NCBI GenBank assembly: GCA_023393455.1
Contig: JAEWLJ010000027.1
Span: forward strand, 25,535-89,534
DNA: 64,000 nucleotides
Direction: 5' to 3'
Origin: Methanobacteriota archaeon
GTDB taxonomy: Archaea; Halobacteriota; Methanomicrobia; Methanomicrobiales; Methanoculleaceae
Part shown: piece by piece, positions 27,429-37,050 of the stretch
Position numbering within the stretch: position 1 is the first letter of the stretch
Layout: the number at the start of each line of letters is the position of its first letter
Program-made: the position numbers and the translations under genes
Notes under the pieces: model-generated
What the model was told of the DNA's origin: nothing
Seen by the model: only the letters and a program-made list of their open reading frames with translations
Databases searched by the model: none

Positions 27429-28975
27429 TCGACCCCCAGAGTCTTCCAACCGAGCCCGGGTGCTACCTCTTCTCCGACAGTGAGGGCACCATCATCTACG
27501 TCGGGAAGGCGAAGAACCTGAAGCGGCGCGTATCGAGTTACTTCTCCCGGCACGACCTCGACCGGAAGACCGAAAAACTCGTCGCCGCGATCGCCTCAAT
27601 CGACTTCATCGTCACCGACACCGAGGTCGAGGCGTTCATCCTCGAGAACACCCTGATCAAGAAGCACCAGCCGAAGTACAACATCGACTTAAAGGACGCG
27701 AAGCGGTACGCCTACATCCACGTCACCGACGAGCCCTACCCCCGGGTTCACACCGCCCGCCAGCCCGACGGGAACGGCCGCTACTACGGCCCGTTCGTCT
27801 CCGGCCGGGAGCGCGAGGACCTGCTGCGCCTGTTGAAGTCGCTCTTCGGGCTCCGGTCATGCAGGCGCCTGCCCCGCCGTCCGTGCCTCCGGGCGCATAT
27901 CGGTTCGTGCAGCGCCCCCTGCACGGGAAATATCGGTGAGGACGATTACCGGGAGCGGGCGAGAAGAGCGGAAGCCGTCCTGAAAGGAGATATCGCCGGG
28001 CTCATCCGGACGCTCCGCGACGATATGGCAGCCTCGGCAGAGCGGCAGGAGTACGAGCGGGCGATGGAGTTCCGCGACCAGATCACGGCCCTCGAAGGGC
28101 TCCGCGAGCGCCAGCACGTCGACCGGCAGAAGACCTACAACGAGGATATCGTCAACTATATCGTAAGCGAAGGAACCGTCTTTCTGATGCTCTTCAACGT
28201 CGACCGGGGAACGCTTGCCGGGAAGCGCGAGTACACCTTCGACGAGACGGAGGGGTTCCTGGAGGAGTTCCTCGCCCGCTACTACGCCGACCACGAACCG
28301 CCACAGGAGGTGATCCTGCCTGTCCCCGTTGACGACGCGCTTCCCGGCTACCTCTCGCACCTCCGGAGCGGGAAAGTTCGGGTGGTCGTGCCGCAGCGGG
28401 GCGAGAAGAAGAACCTGCTCGACCTGGTCCGGAAGAACGTGGAGATCGCGTTCTTCGGCGACCGGATCAAACTCGACGAACTCAAACGCCGGCTGCACCT
28501 CCCCGATCTCCCGGTCGCGATCGAGTGCTTCGACATCTCCCATCTCTCCGGGACGGCGATGGTGGGCTCGATGGTCCGGTTCCTCTGGGGGAAGCCCGAC
28601 AAACGGAACTATCGGCGGTTCCGGATACGGACGGTCGAGGGCGTCGACGACTTCGCGGCCATCGCCGAGGTTGTCCGCCGGCGCTATTCAAGGCTCCAGA
28701 AGGAGGGCGGCGAGTTCCCCGACCTGATCCTCATCGACGGCGGGAAGGGGCAGCTTGCGGCGGCCGTCGCCGTGCTGAGAGACCTCGGCGTCAAAGTCCC
28801 TATCGCGGCGATCGCGAAGCGCGAGGAGGAGGTCTTCGTGCCGGGCTTCTCCCACCCCCTGCCGCTTGAGCGGCACGAGAAGGCGTCGCTCTTCCTCCAG
28901 GAGATCCGCGACGAGGCGCACCGGTTCGCGATCGCGTATCACAGGACCCTCAGGAAGAAGACGGTGGCACCATGA
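27425..28975 (+). CDS. uvrC: Excinuclease ABC subunit C lacking the C-terminal HhH pair
   Basis: This 516-residue UvrC has the GIY-YIG nuclease (GCYLFSDSEGTIIYVGKAKNLKRR), a UVR domain (ERQEYERAMEFRDQITALEGL), and the RNase H-like nuclease with IECFDISHLSG, LILIDGGKGQL and FLQEIRDEAHRFAIAYHR. It ends a few residues later. Bacterial UvrC proteins of about 600 residues go on with a helix-hairpin-helix pair that binds DNA; that part is absent. The gene overlaps uvrA and uvrB by 4 bases each. Confidence 0.97.
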   Translation: MIDPQSLPTEPGCYLFSDSEGTIIYVGKAKNLKRRVSSYFSRHDLDRKTEKLVAAIASIDFIVTDTEVEAFILENTLIKKHQPKYNIDLKDAKRYAYIHVTDEPYPRVHTARQPDGNGRYYGPFVSGREREDLLRLLKSLFGLRSCRRLPRRPCLRAHIGSCSAPCTGNIGEDDYRERARRAEAVLKGDIAGLIRTLRDDMAASAERQEYERAMEFRDQITALEGLRERQHVDRQKTYNEDIVNYIVSEGTVFLMLFNVDRGTLAGKREYTFDETEGFLEEFLARYYADHEPPQEVILPVPVDDALPGYLSHLRSGKVRVVVPQRGEKKNLLDLVRKNVEIAFFGDRIKLDELKRRLHLPDLPVAIECFDISHLSGTAMVGSMVRFLWGKPDKRNYRRFRIRTVEGVDDFAAIAEVVRRRYSRLQKEGGEFPDLILIDGGKGQLAAAVAVLRDLGVKVPIAAIAKREEEVFVPGFSHPLPLERHEKASLFLQEIRDEAHRFAIAYHRTLRKKTVAP

Positions 28976-30900
28976 CGGAATTTCAATTGAAGGCGGAGTT
29001 CAAGCCGACCGGATCGCAGCCCGACGCGATCCGGAAACTCACCGGCGGACTCAACCGCGGCGAGCAGTTCCAGACCCTCCTCGGGGTCACGGGCTCAGGG
29101 AAGACGTTCACGATAGCAAACGTCGTCGAGGAGGTCCAGAAACCGACTCTCGTCATCGCCCACAACAAAACGCTTGCCGCCCAGCTCTACAACGAGTTCA
29201 GATCCTTCTTCCCCGAGAACCGGGTGGAATACTTCGTCTCCTACTACGACTACTATCAGCCCGAGTCTTACATCGCGAAACGCGACCTCTACATCGAGAA
29301 GGATGCCCAGATCAATCCCAAGATCGAGCAGATGCGGCTTGCGGCAACCGCATCGCTCCTCTCCCGCCCCGACACTCTCATCGTCGCCTCGGTCTCCTGC
29401 ATCTATGGCCTCGGGAACCCTGCAAACTTCCAGGGGATGGGGTTTGAGGTGAAGGTCCACGAACGGATGCGGCGAGACGACATCATACGGCGACTTATTG
29501 ATATCCAGTTCGAGCGAAACGAGATGGAACTCATGCCGGGCAGGTTCCGGGTGAAAGGCGACACCATCGATATCATTCCCGGCTACTTCAACAACATCAT
29601 CCGTATCGAGCTCTTCGGGGACGAGGTAGACCGGATCAGCGAGATCGACAAGACCTCGGGAGAGCGTCTGGAGGCGATGGACTACTTCTTCGTCTACCCT
29701 GCCCGCCACTTCGTCGCCCCCGATGAGGAGAAGGAGCGGGCAATCGTCTCGATAGAGGAGGAACTCGAGGAGTGGCTCCCGAACCTCGGCATGCTCGAGG
29801 CACACCGCCTCCGGCAGCGAACGCTCTACGACATCGATATGATCCGCGAGACAGGGACCTGCAAGGGGATCGAGAACTACTCCCGCCACTTCGATGGGCG
29901 CAAGGCCGGGGAGAAGCCCTACTGCCTGCTGGACTACTTCCCGGAGGACTTCCTGATGGTGATCGACGAGAGCCACCAGACCCTGCCCCAGGTCCGGGGG
30001 ATGTACAACGGTGACTATTCGCGGAAAAAATCGCTTGTGGAATACGGGTTCCGGCTCCCTTCGGCGTTCGATAACCGGCCGCTGAAGTTCGACGAGTTCT
30101 CGGGCTACATGAGAAGCGCCATCTTCGTCTCGGCGACCCCCGGCGACTACGAGCTGAAGCGTTCGAGCGTCGCGGAGCAGATCATCCGGCCGACGGGGCT
30201 CGTGGACCCGGCGGTCGAGATCCGGTCGATCGAGGGGCAGATCCCGGACGTGATGACCGAGATCCGGGCCACCATCGAACGCGGCGACCGTATACTGCTG
30301 ACGACCCTCACGAAACGGCTCGCCGAGGAACTCTCGGAGTATCTCGCCGACCAGGGGATCAAGACCCGCTACCTCCACTCGGAGATCGACACCCTCGAGC
30401 GAACGGAGATCATCCGACAGCTCCGGCTCGGGAAGTACGACGTCCTCGTGGGGATCAACCTCCTGCGGGAGGGCCTCGACATCCCCGAGGTCGGGTTCGT
30501 CGGGATCCTCGACGCCGACAAGGAGGGGTTCCTCCGCGACGCGAGGAGCCTCGTCCAGACGATCGGGCGGGCCGCCCGGAACGTCAACGCGAAGGTGGTG
30601 CTCTACGCCGACACCATGACCGACTCGATCAAGAAGGCGATGGCCGAGACGGAGCGGCGGCGGGCGATGCAGCTCGCGTACAACGCACAGCACGGCATCA
30701 CGCCGCAGACGATCGTAAAACCGATCCGCGAGAGAGAGATCGATATCACCGATATCAAGCACGTTCCGAAGTCCGAAGTCCCGAACCTGATCATCGAGCT
30801 CGAGGCCGATATGCGGGAAGCGGCGGAGCGCCTGGAGTTCGAGCGGGCGATTGCTCTGCGGGATATGATCAAGAAGCTGCAGGAAGGGAAGGGACGGTAG
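28972..30900 (+). CDS. uvrB: Excinuclease ABC subunit B
   Basis: The 642-residue helicase-like protein has Walker A GVTGSGKTFTIANV (about residues 37-50), the beta-hairpin region EYFVSYYDYYQPESYI that clamps damaged DNA, DESHQTLPQ (about residue 331), helicase motifs to GRAARNVNAKV, and a C-terminal UVR domain (LEADMREAAERLEFERAIALRDMIKKL) that binds UvrC. It is complete. It is last in the uvrA-uvrC-uvrB operon, which in archaea is believed to come from bacteria. Confidence 0.98.
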   Translation: MTEFQLKAEFKPTGSQPDAIRKLTGGLNRGEQFQTLLGVTGSGKTFTIANVVEEVQKPTLVIAHNKTLAAQLYNEFRSFFPENRVEYFVSYYDYYQPESYIAKRDLYIEKDAQINPKIEQMRLAATASLLSRPDTLIVASVSCIYGLGNPANFQGMGFEVKVHERMRRDDIIRRLIDIQFERNEMELMPGRFRVKGDTIDIIPGYFNNIIRIELFGDEVDRISEIDKTSGERLEAMDYFFVYPARHFVAPDEEKERAIVSIEEELEEWLPNLGMLEAHRLRQRTLYDIDMIRETGTCKGIENYSRHFDGRKAGEKPYCLLDYFPEDFLMVIDESHQTLPQVRGMYNGDYSRKKSLVEYGFRLPSAFDNRPLKFDEFSGYMRSAIFVSATPGDYELKRSSVAEQIIRPTGLVDPAVEIRSIEGQIPDVMTEIRATIERGDRILLTTLTKRLAEELSEYLADQGIKTRYLHSEIDTLERTEIIRQLRLGKYDVLVGINLLREGLDIPEVGFVGILDADKEGFLRDARSLVQTIGRAARNVNAKVVLYADTMTDSIKKAMAETERRRAMQLAYNAQHGITPQTIVKPIREREIDITDIKHVPKSEVPNLIIELEADMREAAERLEFERAIALRDMIKKLQEGKGR

Positions 30901-30910
30901 GAGTCCGACC

Positions 30911-30950
30911 CGTCGAAGCCACAGACTGTAGAGGGGCTGTGGTAGTGAAG
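30911..30950 (+). repeat. IS200/IS605-like right-end hairpin remnant
   Basis: The sequence CGAAGCCACAG, a loop, then GCTGTGGTAGTGA resembles the GAAGCC...GGTAGT hairpin found downstream of tnpB in IS605-group elements. No tnpA or tnpB is present nearby, so at most this is a remnant. The match is by eye only. Confidence 0.3.
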
Positions 30951-31022
30951 AAAGCAGTCGCCTTCCGCTGATGACTGGAACCGGTGAGACGGTTGATAGT
31001 CCGGTGCAGTGGACCGTGGGAG

Positions 31023-31167
31023 TATCGCCATTGGGGGTGGGACTGACGGGGAGGGGGCGCACCCCCCTCCCCTGTCTCTATCGCGTAATGAGACGTGTAA
31101 CCCCCACCCCGCCCGGCCTCCGGCCTCCTCCCCCGCCCCCAGGGGGCGAGGGCAGTTCGTGGCGATA
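31023..31167 (+). repeat. Dispersed structured repeat, copy b
   Basis: The 145-bp copy is bounded by TATCGCCA (31023-31030) and its exact complement TGGCGATA (31160-31167). Inside are three G/C stems: GGGGAGGGGG with CCCCCTCCCC, GGCC-TCC-GGCC, and CCCCGCCCCC with GGGGGCGAGGG, plus the conserved CCCCTGTCTCTA between the first two. The end stem plus three arms would give a junction-like fold. Confidence 0.8.
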
Positions 31168-31299
31168 GCCGGTGGAAAGCCGCGTACGGGCGAACGACCA
31201 ATAGAGAACCAGGTAATCCTGTGTAAGAGGAGGACGCACAGCCGGCTCCCCCTCTCGACAAAAAACCGGGTGCAGCCCCCGAACGCGCCCGGATCTCTC

Positions 31300-31425
31300 C
31301 TACGCTTCGCTGTATGTCCCCACCGGGCGCGCCTGCCCCTCCTCGGGCAGGAGGATCCAGAGCAGGATGTAGATGATGATGCCCGGCAAGAAGCCCGAGA
31401 GCACGGTGACGATGACCCAGATCAC
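31300..31425 (-). pseudogene. PspC C-terminal half (separated from its N-terminal half)
   Basis: Read on the minus strand from 31425, the sequence gives VIWVIVTVLSGFLPGIIIYILLWILLPEEGQARPVGTYSEA, the membrane half of a PspC-domain protein. A 50-residue reading can start at ATG 31452 (MAILECLCR), but those first residues are not PspC-like. The matching N-terminal half lies next to it on the plus strand (31451-31552), so the gene looks broken by inversion. Confidence 0.7.
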
Positions 31426-31450
31426 CCGGCATAAACACTCAAGGATTGCC

Positions 31451-31552
31451 ATGAAGAAATTAACCCGTTCAACGGCCGACCGGTGGATCGCCGGGATATG
31501 CGGCGGTATAGGAGAATACCTTGAGATCGACCCGAACGTCATCCGCTATTGA
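31451..31552 (+). pseudogene. PspC N-terminal half on the opposite strand
   Basis: The 33-codon frame reads MKKLTRSTADRWIAGICGGI, then GEYLEIDPNVIRY and a stop, which is the cytoplasmic half of a PspC domain and ends just where the membrane half (VIWVIVTV) should begin. Flipping about 31427-31546 would rebuild one minus-strand gene of roughly 70-75 codons, the usual size for a stand-alone PspC protein. The flip would also place CTATTTAATCAATA, a TATA-like run, upstream of the joined gene. Confidence 0.7.
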
Positions 31553-31602
31553 TTAAATAGATGTTTCCCCGTGGAGCGGGAGGAGAGGTTACTCCCTCTC
31601 TC

Positions 31603-32889
<1,287 letters not shown>

Positions 32890-32931
32890 AGTATCTTCGG
32901 CCGGAAAAATCTGGCCTGATTCGGCAGTTTC

Positions 32932-33723
32932 TTACCCCGAAACCTCGTCCCAGAACCCGGTGAGGGCCGAGAAGATCCTCTCCCGGAGTTCGGCGAGGTC
33001 TGCCTCGTCGGCCTCGCGGTCTTCGGCCTCGTAAAAGCCGCGGTTGATCTCGACCTGAACCCAGGGGACCCGCCGTTGCCGATAGTGCGCCACCGATATG
33101 AACCCGCCCCGGAAGGGGTCGTTCATCGCAACCTGCCCCTCCATCTCGAACTCCGCCTGAAACGACCGGGCAAGCGCCTGGAGCCACTCTGGAGGGCAGG
33201 TCACAAGACCGCCCGGCGCCTTCGGTCTCCCGTTCTTATCGCCCCGGTTGCTCAGGCAGAAGAGCGGGCGGGGGCGTCCGGCGTCCATCCTGACCGGCGG
33301 CGATCTCGGCAGCATGCTGTGGCAGTCGAAGGCGACCCCGATCGGCCGGGAATCGAGCACCCCGGCCAGTTGTTCGTGGAAGGGGTGGTAGTAGTTCTGC
33401 AGGAGGGTCCCTATCAGTTCCCTGCCGGGCGTCTGCCCTTTCTTGAAGACCGGGGTTCCATCCTGCGTGATGACCTTGACCACGCCGTCCTGGGCCCGCG
33501 GCGGGTAGTCGTAGGGCGCCCGGTTGGTATCGACGAAGACTCTTGAGATATCGAAGTCGACCAGCGCCTCCACCCTATCGTCGAACCCGTAGATGCAGCG
33601 GGTATGGGGATCGCTATTGAAGAGGATCTCCTTTCGCGTGAGGTTGATGAGACCGCGGAGTTCGGGCGGAACGACGGTGCCGCCATGGGGAATCGAGACG
33701 AGGAACGGGTACCTGCCGTTCAC
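32932..33723 (-). CDS. N-formylglutamate amidohydrolase family protein
   Basis: The 263-residue protein has the family features FLVSIPHGGTVVPPELRG, FVDTNRAPYDYP, GVAFDCHSM and WVQVEINRGFY. Bacterial members release formate from N-formylglutamate in histidine breakdown; the archaeal substrate may be another N-formyl amino acid. GTG 33723 is chosen because GGGAGGAGAGG lies just before it; a longer frame to 33834 has no such site and its extra residues are Cys/Arg-rich. It lies about 40 bases before the recQ start on the same strand. Confidence 0.85.
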   Translation of the reverse strand: MNGRYPFLVSIPHGGTVVPPELRGLINLTRKEILFNSDPHTRCIYGFDDRVEALVDFDISRVFVDTNRAPYDYPPRAQDGVVKVITQDGTPVFKKGQTPGRELIGTLLQNYYHPFHEQLAGVLDSRPIGVAFDCHSMLPRSPPVRMDAGRPRPLFCLSNRGDKNGRPKAPGGLVTCPPEWLQALARSFQAEFEMEGQVAMNDPFRGGFISVAHYRQRRVPWVQVEINRGFYEAEDREADEADLAELRERIFSALTGFWDEVSG

Positions 33724-33898
33724 GCCCTCTCCTCCCTGCCGGGATCTCTTAAGGAACTGACGCTCATGCAGCTTTCGACCACATCCGGTATGGGGGCACC
33801 CGCTACAAAAGTGCAGTGGTCGCGGTGCCGGCACAGATGCATATAATGGCGGAGCGCTTTCTTAGCCTGGAGGAGACCGTCTCCAACCGGTGAGTGAC

Positions 33899-34066
33899 AT
33901 GGAACGGGAACAGTGGTCGTCAACCCCGGGGTTCATCCTCGCCAGCATCGGCTCGGCTGTGGGTATAGGGAACATATGGCGGTTCCCCTACATCGTGGGC
34001 GAGAACGGGGGCGGTGTGATCCTTGCCATCACGCTCATCGGGAGTCTTTTTCGGGTTGCAGGATGA
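33899..34066 (+). pseudogene. Remnant of a sodium:neurotransmitter symporter family (NSS) gene
   Basis: The 55-codon frame begins MEREQWSSTPGFILASIGSA and VGIGNIWRFPYIVGENGGG, the conserved first helix of NSS transporters with the sodium-site GN and the W-R-F-P motif. After GGGVILAITLIGSLFRVAG a stop follows, whereas full members have over 400 residues. A promoter-like GCATATAATGGC lies at 33839-33849. No continuation is seen before the convergent peroxiredoxin gene 12 bases later, so the rest was deleted. Confidence 0.8.
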
Positions 34067-34078
34067 CGTAGCGCCGGG

Positions 34079-34573
34079 CTACGGCAGCGGCATCTCCTCT
34101 ACCCGCCTGCTCTTCTCGTGCGCCTGGAGGGCGCCCCTGACGTCCTGCATATCGGGCACCGTCGTCGCCGGGTATTCCGCTGCGAATATGACGCTTCCTG
34201 CCTCGTCGACGACGATGTTCGCCCGCCGGGAGTAGCCCTTTGCGCCGTCGAAGACTCCGTAACTCTGCGCCACCTCACCGTGCGGCCAGAAATCCGCAAG
34301 GAGCCGTGTCTCCCTGATACCGAGGCTCCCCGCCCACGCCCGTTTGCAGGGGATGGAGTCCACGCTGATGCCGAGGGCAACGGCACCAAGGGCATCGAAT
34401 GCCTCCCTGTTTGCTTCGAGCGCCTTCATCTGTTCGGCACAGATCCGGGTCCATGCCAGCGGATGAAACGAGAGGATAACCCGTCTTCCCGGAAAACTCG
34501 ACAGCCGGACAGTGTTCCCGTTCTGGTCAGGTATCGAGAAATCCCTGGCCTGATCTCCGAGTTTTATCATCAT
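34079..34573 (-). CDS. Peroxiredoxin (AhpC/TSA family)
   Basis: The 164-residue thioredoxin-fold protein has the peroxidatic site in FHPLAWTRICAEQM (Thr and Cys kept), GISVDSIPCKRAWA with a second Cys that may resolve the disulfide, and LLADFWPHGEVAQSYGVFDGAKGYSRRANIVVDEAG. It would reduce peroxides, which suits an anaerobe. Two ATGs stand in tandem at the start; I took the first. It converges with the symporter remnant. Confidence 0.9.
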   Translation of the reverse strand: MMIKLGDQARDFSIPDQNGNTVRLSSFPGRRVILSFHPLAWTRICAEQMKALEANREAFDALGAVALGISVDSIPCKRAWAGSLGIRETRLLADFWPHGEVAQSYGVFDGAKGYSRRANIVVDEAGSVIFAAEYPATTVPDMQDVRGALQAHEKSRRVEEMPLP

Positions 34574-34684
34574 GTATCACGGGATGGGACTCCGCCCCGG
34601 CGACGATAAATATTTCCTACGAACGCCCCTCGCTCTGCCGGGAAGTCCGCAGGTTTAAGACTCCAGCCGGTAGAGGGTATTACA

Positions 34685-36001
34685 ATGCCTCTGGCTACCG
34701 GTATCGCGATCATCGTCCTGCTGATACTTGCGAACGGCTTCTTTGCGATGACGGAATTCGCAATAGTCTCTGTTAAAAAATCACGCCTGGAGAAGAAGGC
34801 GGCGGACGGCGACGTCGGGGCGGCAACCGCCCTCGACCTTGCCGATGACCCGACACAGTTCCTCTCCACCATCCAGGTCGGCATCACCACCATAGGGATC
34901 ATCTCCGGGGCTTTCGGCGGGGCAACCCTCGCGGGACCTCTTGCAGAGATCTTTGCCGGGGTTCCCCTGCTTGCCCCTTACGCCGGTCCGCTTGCGGGCG
35001 TAACCGTCGTCGCCGCCATCACCTACCTGACGCTTGTGATCGGCGAACTGGTACCGAAGAGGGTGGCCATGACCAACGCCGAACAGATCGCATCGGCGGT
35101 CTCGCGCCCGATACAGCTCCTCTCCCTGGCCGTCACCCCCATCGTCAGGGTGCTGAGTATATCGACCGAGGCGGTCCTTACGGTGCTCCGGGTGCGTACG
35201 CCCTCCGGCCCGGAGGTCACCGAGGAAGACGTCAGGGTTCTGCTCGGTCAGGCCACCCGGGCCGGCATCTTCCAGGAGGCGGAACAGGATATGGTGGAGA
35301 GCGTCTTCCGCCTCGCCGACCGGCGGGTCAGCGTGCTGATGACCCCGCGGCCAGATATCGTGGCCCTGGACGTGGAGGACCCTCCCGAAGAGAACTGGCA
35401 GATCATGGAGGAGTCCGGGCATCTCTACTTCCCGGTCTACCGCGAGCACCTGGACAACCTGCTCGGCATCGCCTCCGTCCGCGACCTCTGGGCACGGACG
35501 ATCTCGGGCGAGCCTCCTGACCTCGCAAAGGCGATCAAACCTGCTCTCTTCGTGCCTGAGAGCGTCCTTGCTCTCACGGTCCTCGAGAAATTCAAGACCT
35601 CCAGGGCACGAATCGCCCTTGTCACCGATGAGTACGGGAGTGTCCAGGGGCTGGTCACCATCCACGACATCATGGAATCTATCGTCGGGGATATCCCGTC
35701 GGCAGAGTACCCCCCGGAGGGCGCGGCGGTTCTCCGCGAAGATGGGTCGTGGCTGCTCGACGGTCTGCTCCCGATCGACGAGTTCCATGACCTTTTTGGA
35801 GCAGAGACACTGCCCGGAGAGGGGCGCGGGTATTACCAGACGCTCGGCGGGTTCGTGATGATGTATCTTGAGCGGACGCCGAACACTGGAGATTGGTTCA
35901 CCTGGAACGATCTCCGGTTTGAGGTCGTTGATATGGACGGCCACCGGGTCGATAAGGTGCTCGTGACCCCCGCGGGTGCCGGAAAAGAGATAGAAGAGTG
36001 A
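34685..36001 (+). CDS. CNNM/HlyC-CorC family membrane protein
   Basis: The 438-residue protein has a DUF21 membrane domain with about four helices (residues 1-190; NGFFAMTEFAIVSVKKSRLEKKAADGD), a CBS pair (about 205-325; VFRLADRRVSVLMTPRPDIVALD, ALVTDEYGSVQGLVTIHDIMESIVGDI) and a C-terminal transporter-associated domain (LREDGSWLLDGLLPIDEFHDLF). Relatives handle Mg2+ or Na+/Co2+ efflux and sense adenosine nucleotides through the CBS part. It is often named hemolysin for historical reasons, which is misleading. TATA-like GGTTTAAGAC lies about 30 bases upstream. Confidence 0.92.
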   Translation: MPLATGIAIIVLLILANGFFAMTEFAIVSVKKSRLEKKAADGDVGAATALDLADDPTQFLSTIQVGITTIGIISGAFGGATLAGPLAEIFAGVPLLAPYAGPLAGVTVVAAITYLTLVIGELVPKRVAMTNAEQIASAVSRPIQLLSLAVTPIVRVLSISTEAVLTVLRVRTPSGPEVTEEDVRVLLGQATRAGIFQEAEQDMVESVFRLADRRVSVLMTPRPDIVALDVEDPPEENWQIMEESGHLYFPVYREHLDNLLGIASVRDLWARTISGEPPDLAKAIKPALFVPESVLALTVLEKFKTSRARIALVTDEYGSVQGLVTIHDIMESIVGDIPSAEYPPEGAAVLREDGSWLLDGLLPIDEFHDLFGAETLPGEGRGYYQTLGGFVMMYLERTPNTGDWFTWNDLRFEVVDMDGHRVDKVLVTPAGAGKEIEE

Positions 36002-36540
36002 TTTTTGGCCTCATAGAAATCCTCTCCGAAAAGCCGTTGGTTGCATTCCGGACACGGGGTCGGGGGGACTGCACGACTCGCACCTGACGGCTTCATAAAC
36101 TTCGGAGATTGCCCGTCGCACCTTCGGCCAGTCGTGCTCACATAGCATTCGCACGGATTTCATGGGGATATCACCACGCACTGCCCGCCCCCCAGGGGGG
36201 CGGGAGGAGCGCGAAGCGCGGGCGGTGGGGGGTTACACGCTTCTTTCCTTTAGGGATGGAGACAGGGGAGGGGGGATACCCCCTCCCCGTCAGCCCCACC
36301 CCCATGGCGATACTCCCACGGAAGCCGTGCTATATCACGAGGACTCAGCAGTTCTGAAGGGGAGTAGCAGCACCGGAGATGCGCAGTCTCCTTGAAATCC
36401 GTGCCGGTGTGGCCGGAGAAAAGTGGTGGAAAAAAGTGGTTTCTGAGTTCTCTGCAACTGTGGTCGAGGCCGATCTGCAGAGTGAAGTTTGTTCCTGGGA
36501 CGACGCTCCAGAGAGAGTTCCAAAAAATGTTGAGTGACCC
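36002..36540. other. 539-base intergenic stretch with repeat copy c
   Basis: It contains copy c of the structured repeat (36169-36312) and, before it, sequence weakly like the flank module near 22.7 kb (GACTGCACGACTCGCACCT, CCTTCGGCCAGTC). The rest, to the FKBP stop at 36541, holds nothing I can name. Confidence 0.65.
36169..36312 (-). repeat. Dispersed structured repeat, copy c
   Basis: The 144-bp copy runs on the minus strand relative to b, d and e, bounded by TATCACCA (36169-36176) and TGGCGATA (36305-36312). Read on its own strand the ends are TATCGCCA and TGGTGATA, which still pair through one G-U. Its second arm is GCGC-TTC-GCGC where b, d and e have GGCC-TCC/TTC-GGCC, a compensatory change. 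The G/C arm CCCGCCCCCC/GGGGGGCGGG is perfect. Confidence 0.8.
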
Positions 36541-37050
36541 TTACACGATCTCGATGAGGCTGACGGTGAACGTGAGGTCGATGCCGGCAAGGCGGTGGTT
36601 CGCATCGACGGTGACCGCATCTGCCGATATGGCGACGACCCTTGCGGGAAGCGCCTGCCCGCCCTGCAGGGACAGCCGGACCTGATCGCCGACTTTCAGG
36701 CTCTCCACGCCGTCAATCCCGGCAGGGTCGAGGGCGAAGACGAGGTCTTCGCGGTACGGCCCGTAGGCCCGGTCGACAGGAACATGGAGGGTCTTCTCCT
36801 CTCCGACCTGCATCCCGACAACACCCTCATCGAACCCCCGGATCATCGCACCGGCACCGACGGTGAACCGGAGCGGTTCGCCCCCGGCGGAACTGTCAAA
36901 GACCGTCCCGTTCTCGAAGGTGCCGGTGTAGTGGACCTTCACGGTATCGCCGGGTTTCACCCGGGCCGCTTCGTCGCCGCCTGCAATGCAGCCCGAACAG
37001 AGGACACAGGTTATCAGCAACAGGACGGCGTAGATCTGCCTCACCTTCAT
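36541..37050 (-). CDS. FKBP-type peptidyl-prolyl isomerase lipoprotein
   Basis: The 169-residue protein has a signal with lipobox (CVLCSGC) and a SlyD-like FKBP fold: VKVHYTGTFENGTVFDSSAGGEPLRFTVGAGAMIRGFDEGVVGMQVGEEKTLHVPVDRAYG, with an inserted flap domain and a closing beta part (DANHRLAGIDLTFTVSLIEIV). It should act outside the membrane in folding of exported proteins. Its start overlaps the stop of the TPR gene by 4 bases (ATGA), so the two form an operon. Confidence 0.92.
   Translation of the reverse strand: MKVRQIYAVLLLITCVLCSGCIAGGDEAARVKPGDTVKVHYTGTFENGTVFDSSAGGEPLRFTVGAGAMIRGFDEGVVGMQVGEEKTLHVPVDRAYGPYREDLVFALDPAGIDGVESLKVGDQVRLSLQGGQALPARVVAISADAVTVDANHRLAGIDLTFTVSLIEIV

Larger units (their letters stand above)
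30901..31299. other. 399-base intergenic stretch with a repeat and a possible IS605-type end
   Basis: It holds a hairpin at 30917-30945 that looks like an IS200/IS605 right end, and copy b of the dispersed structured repeat (31023-31167). I see no gene in it. Confidence 0.65.
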
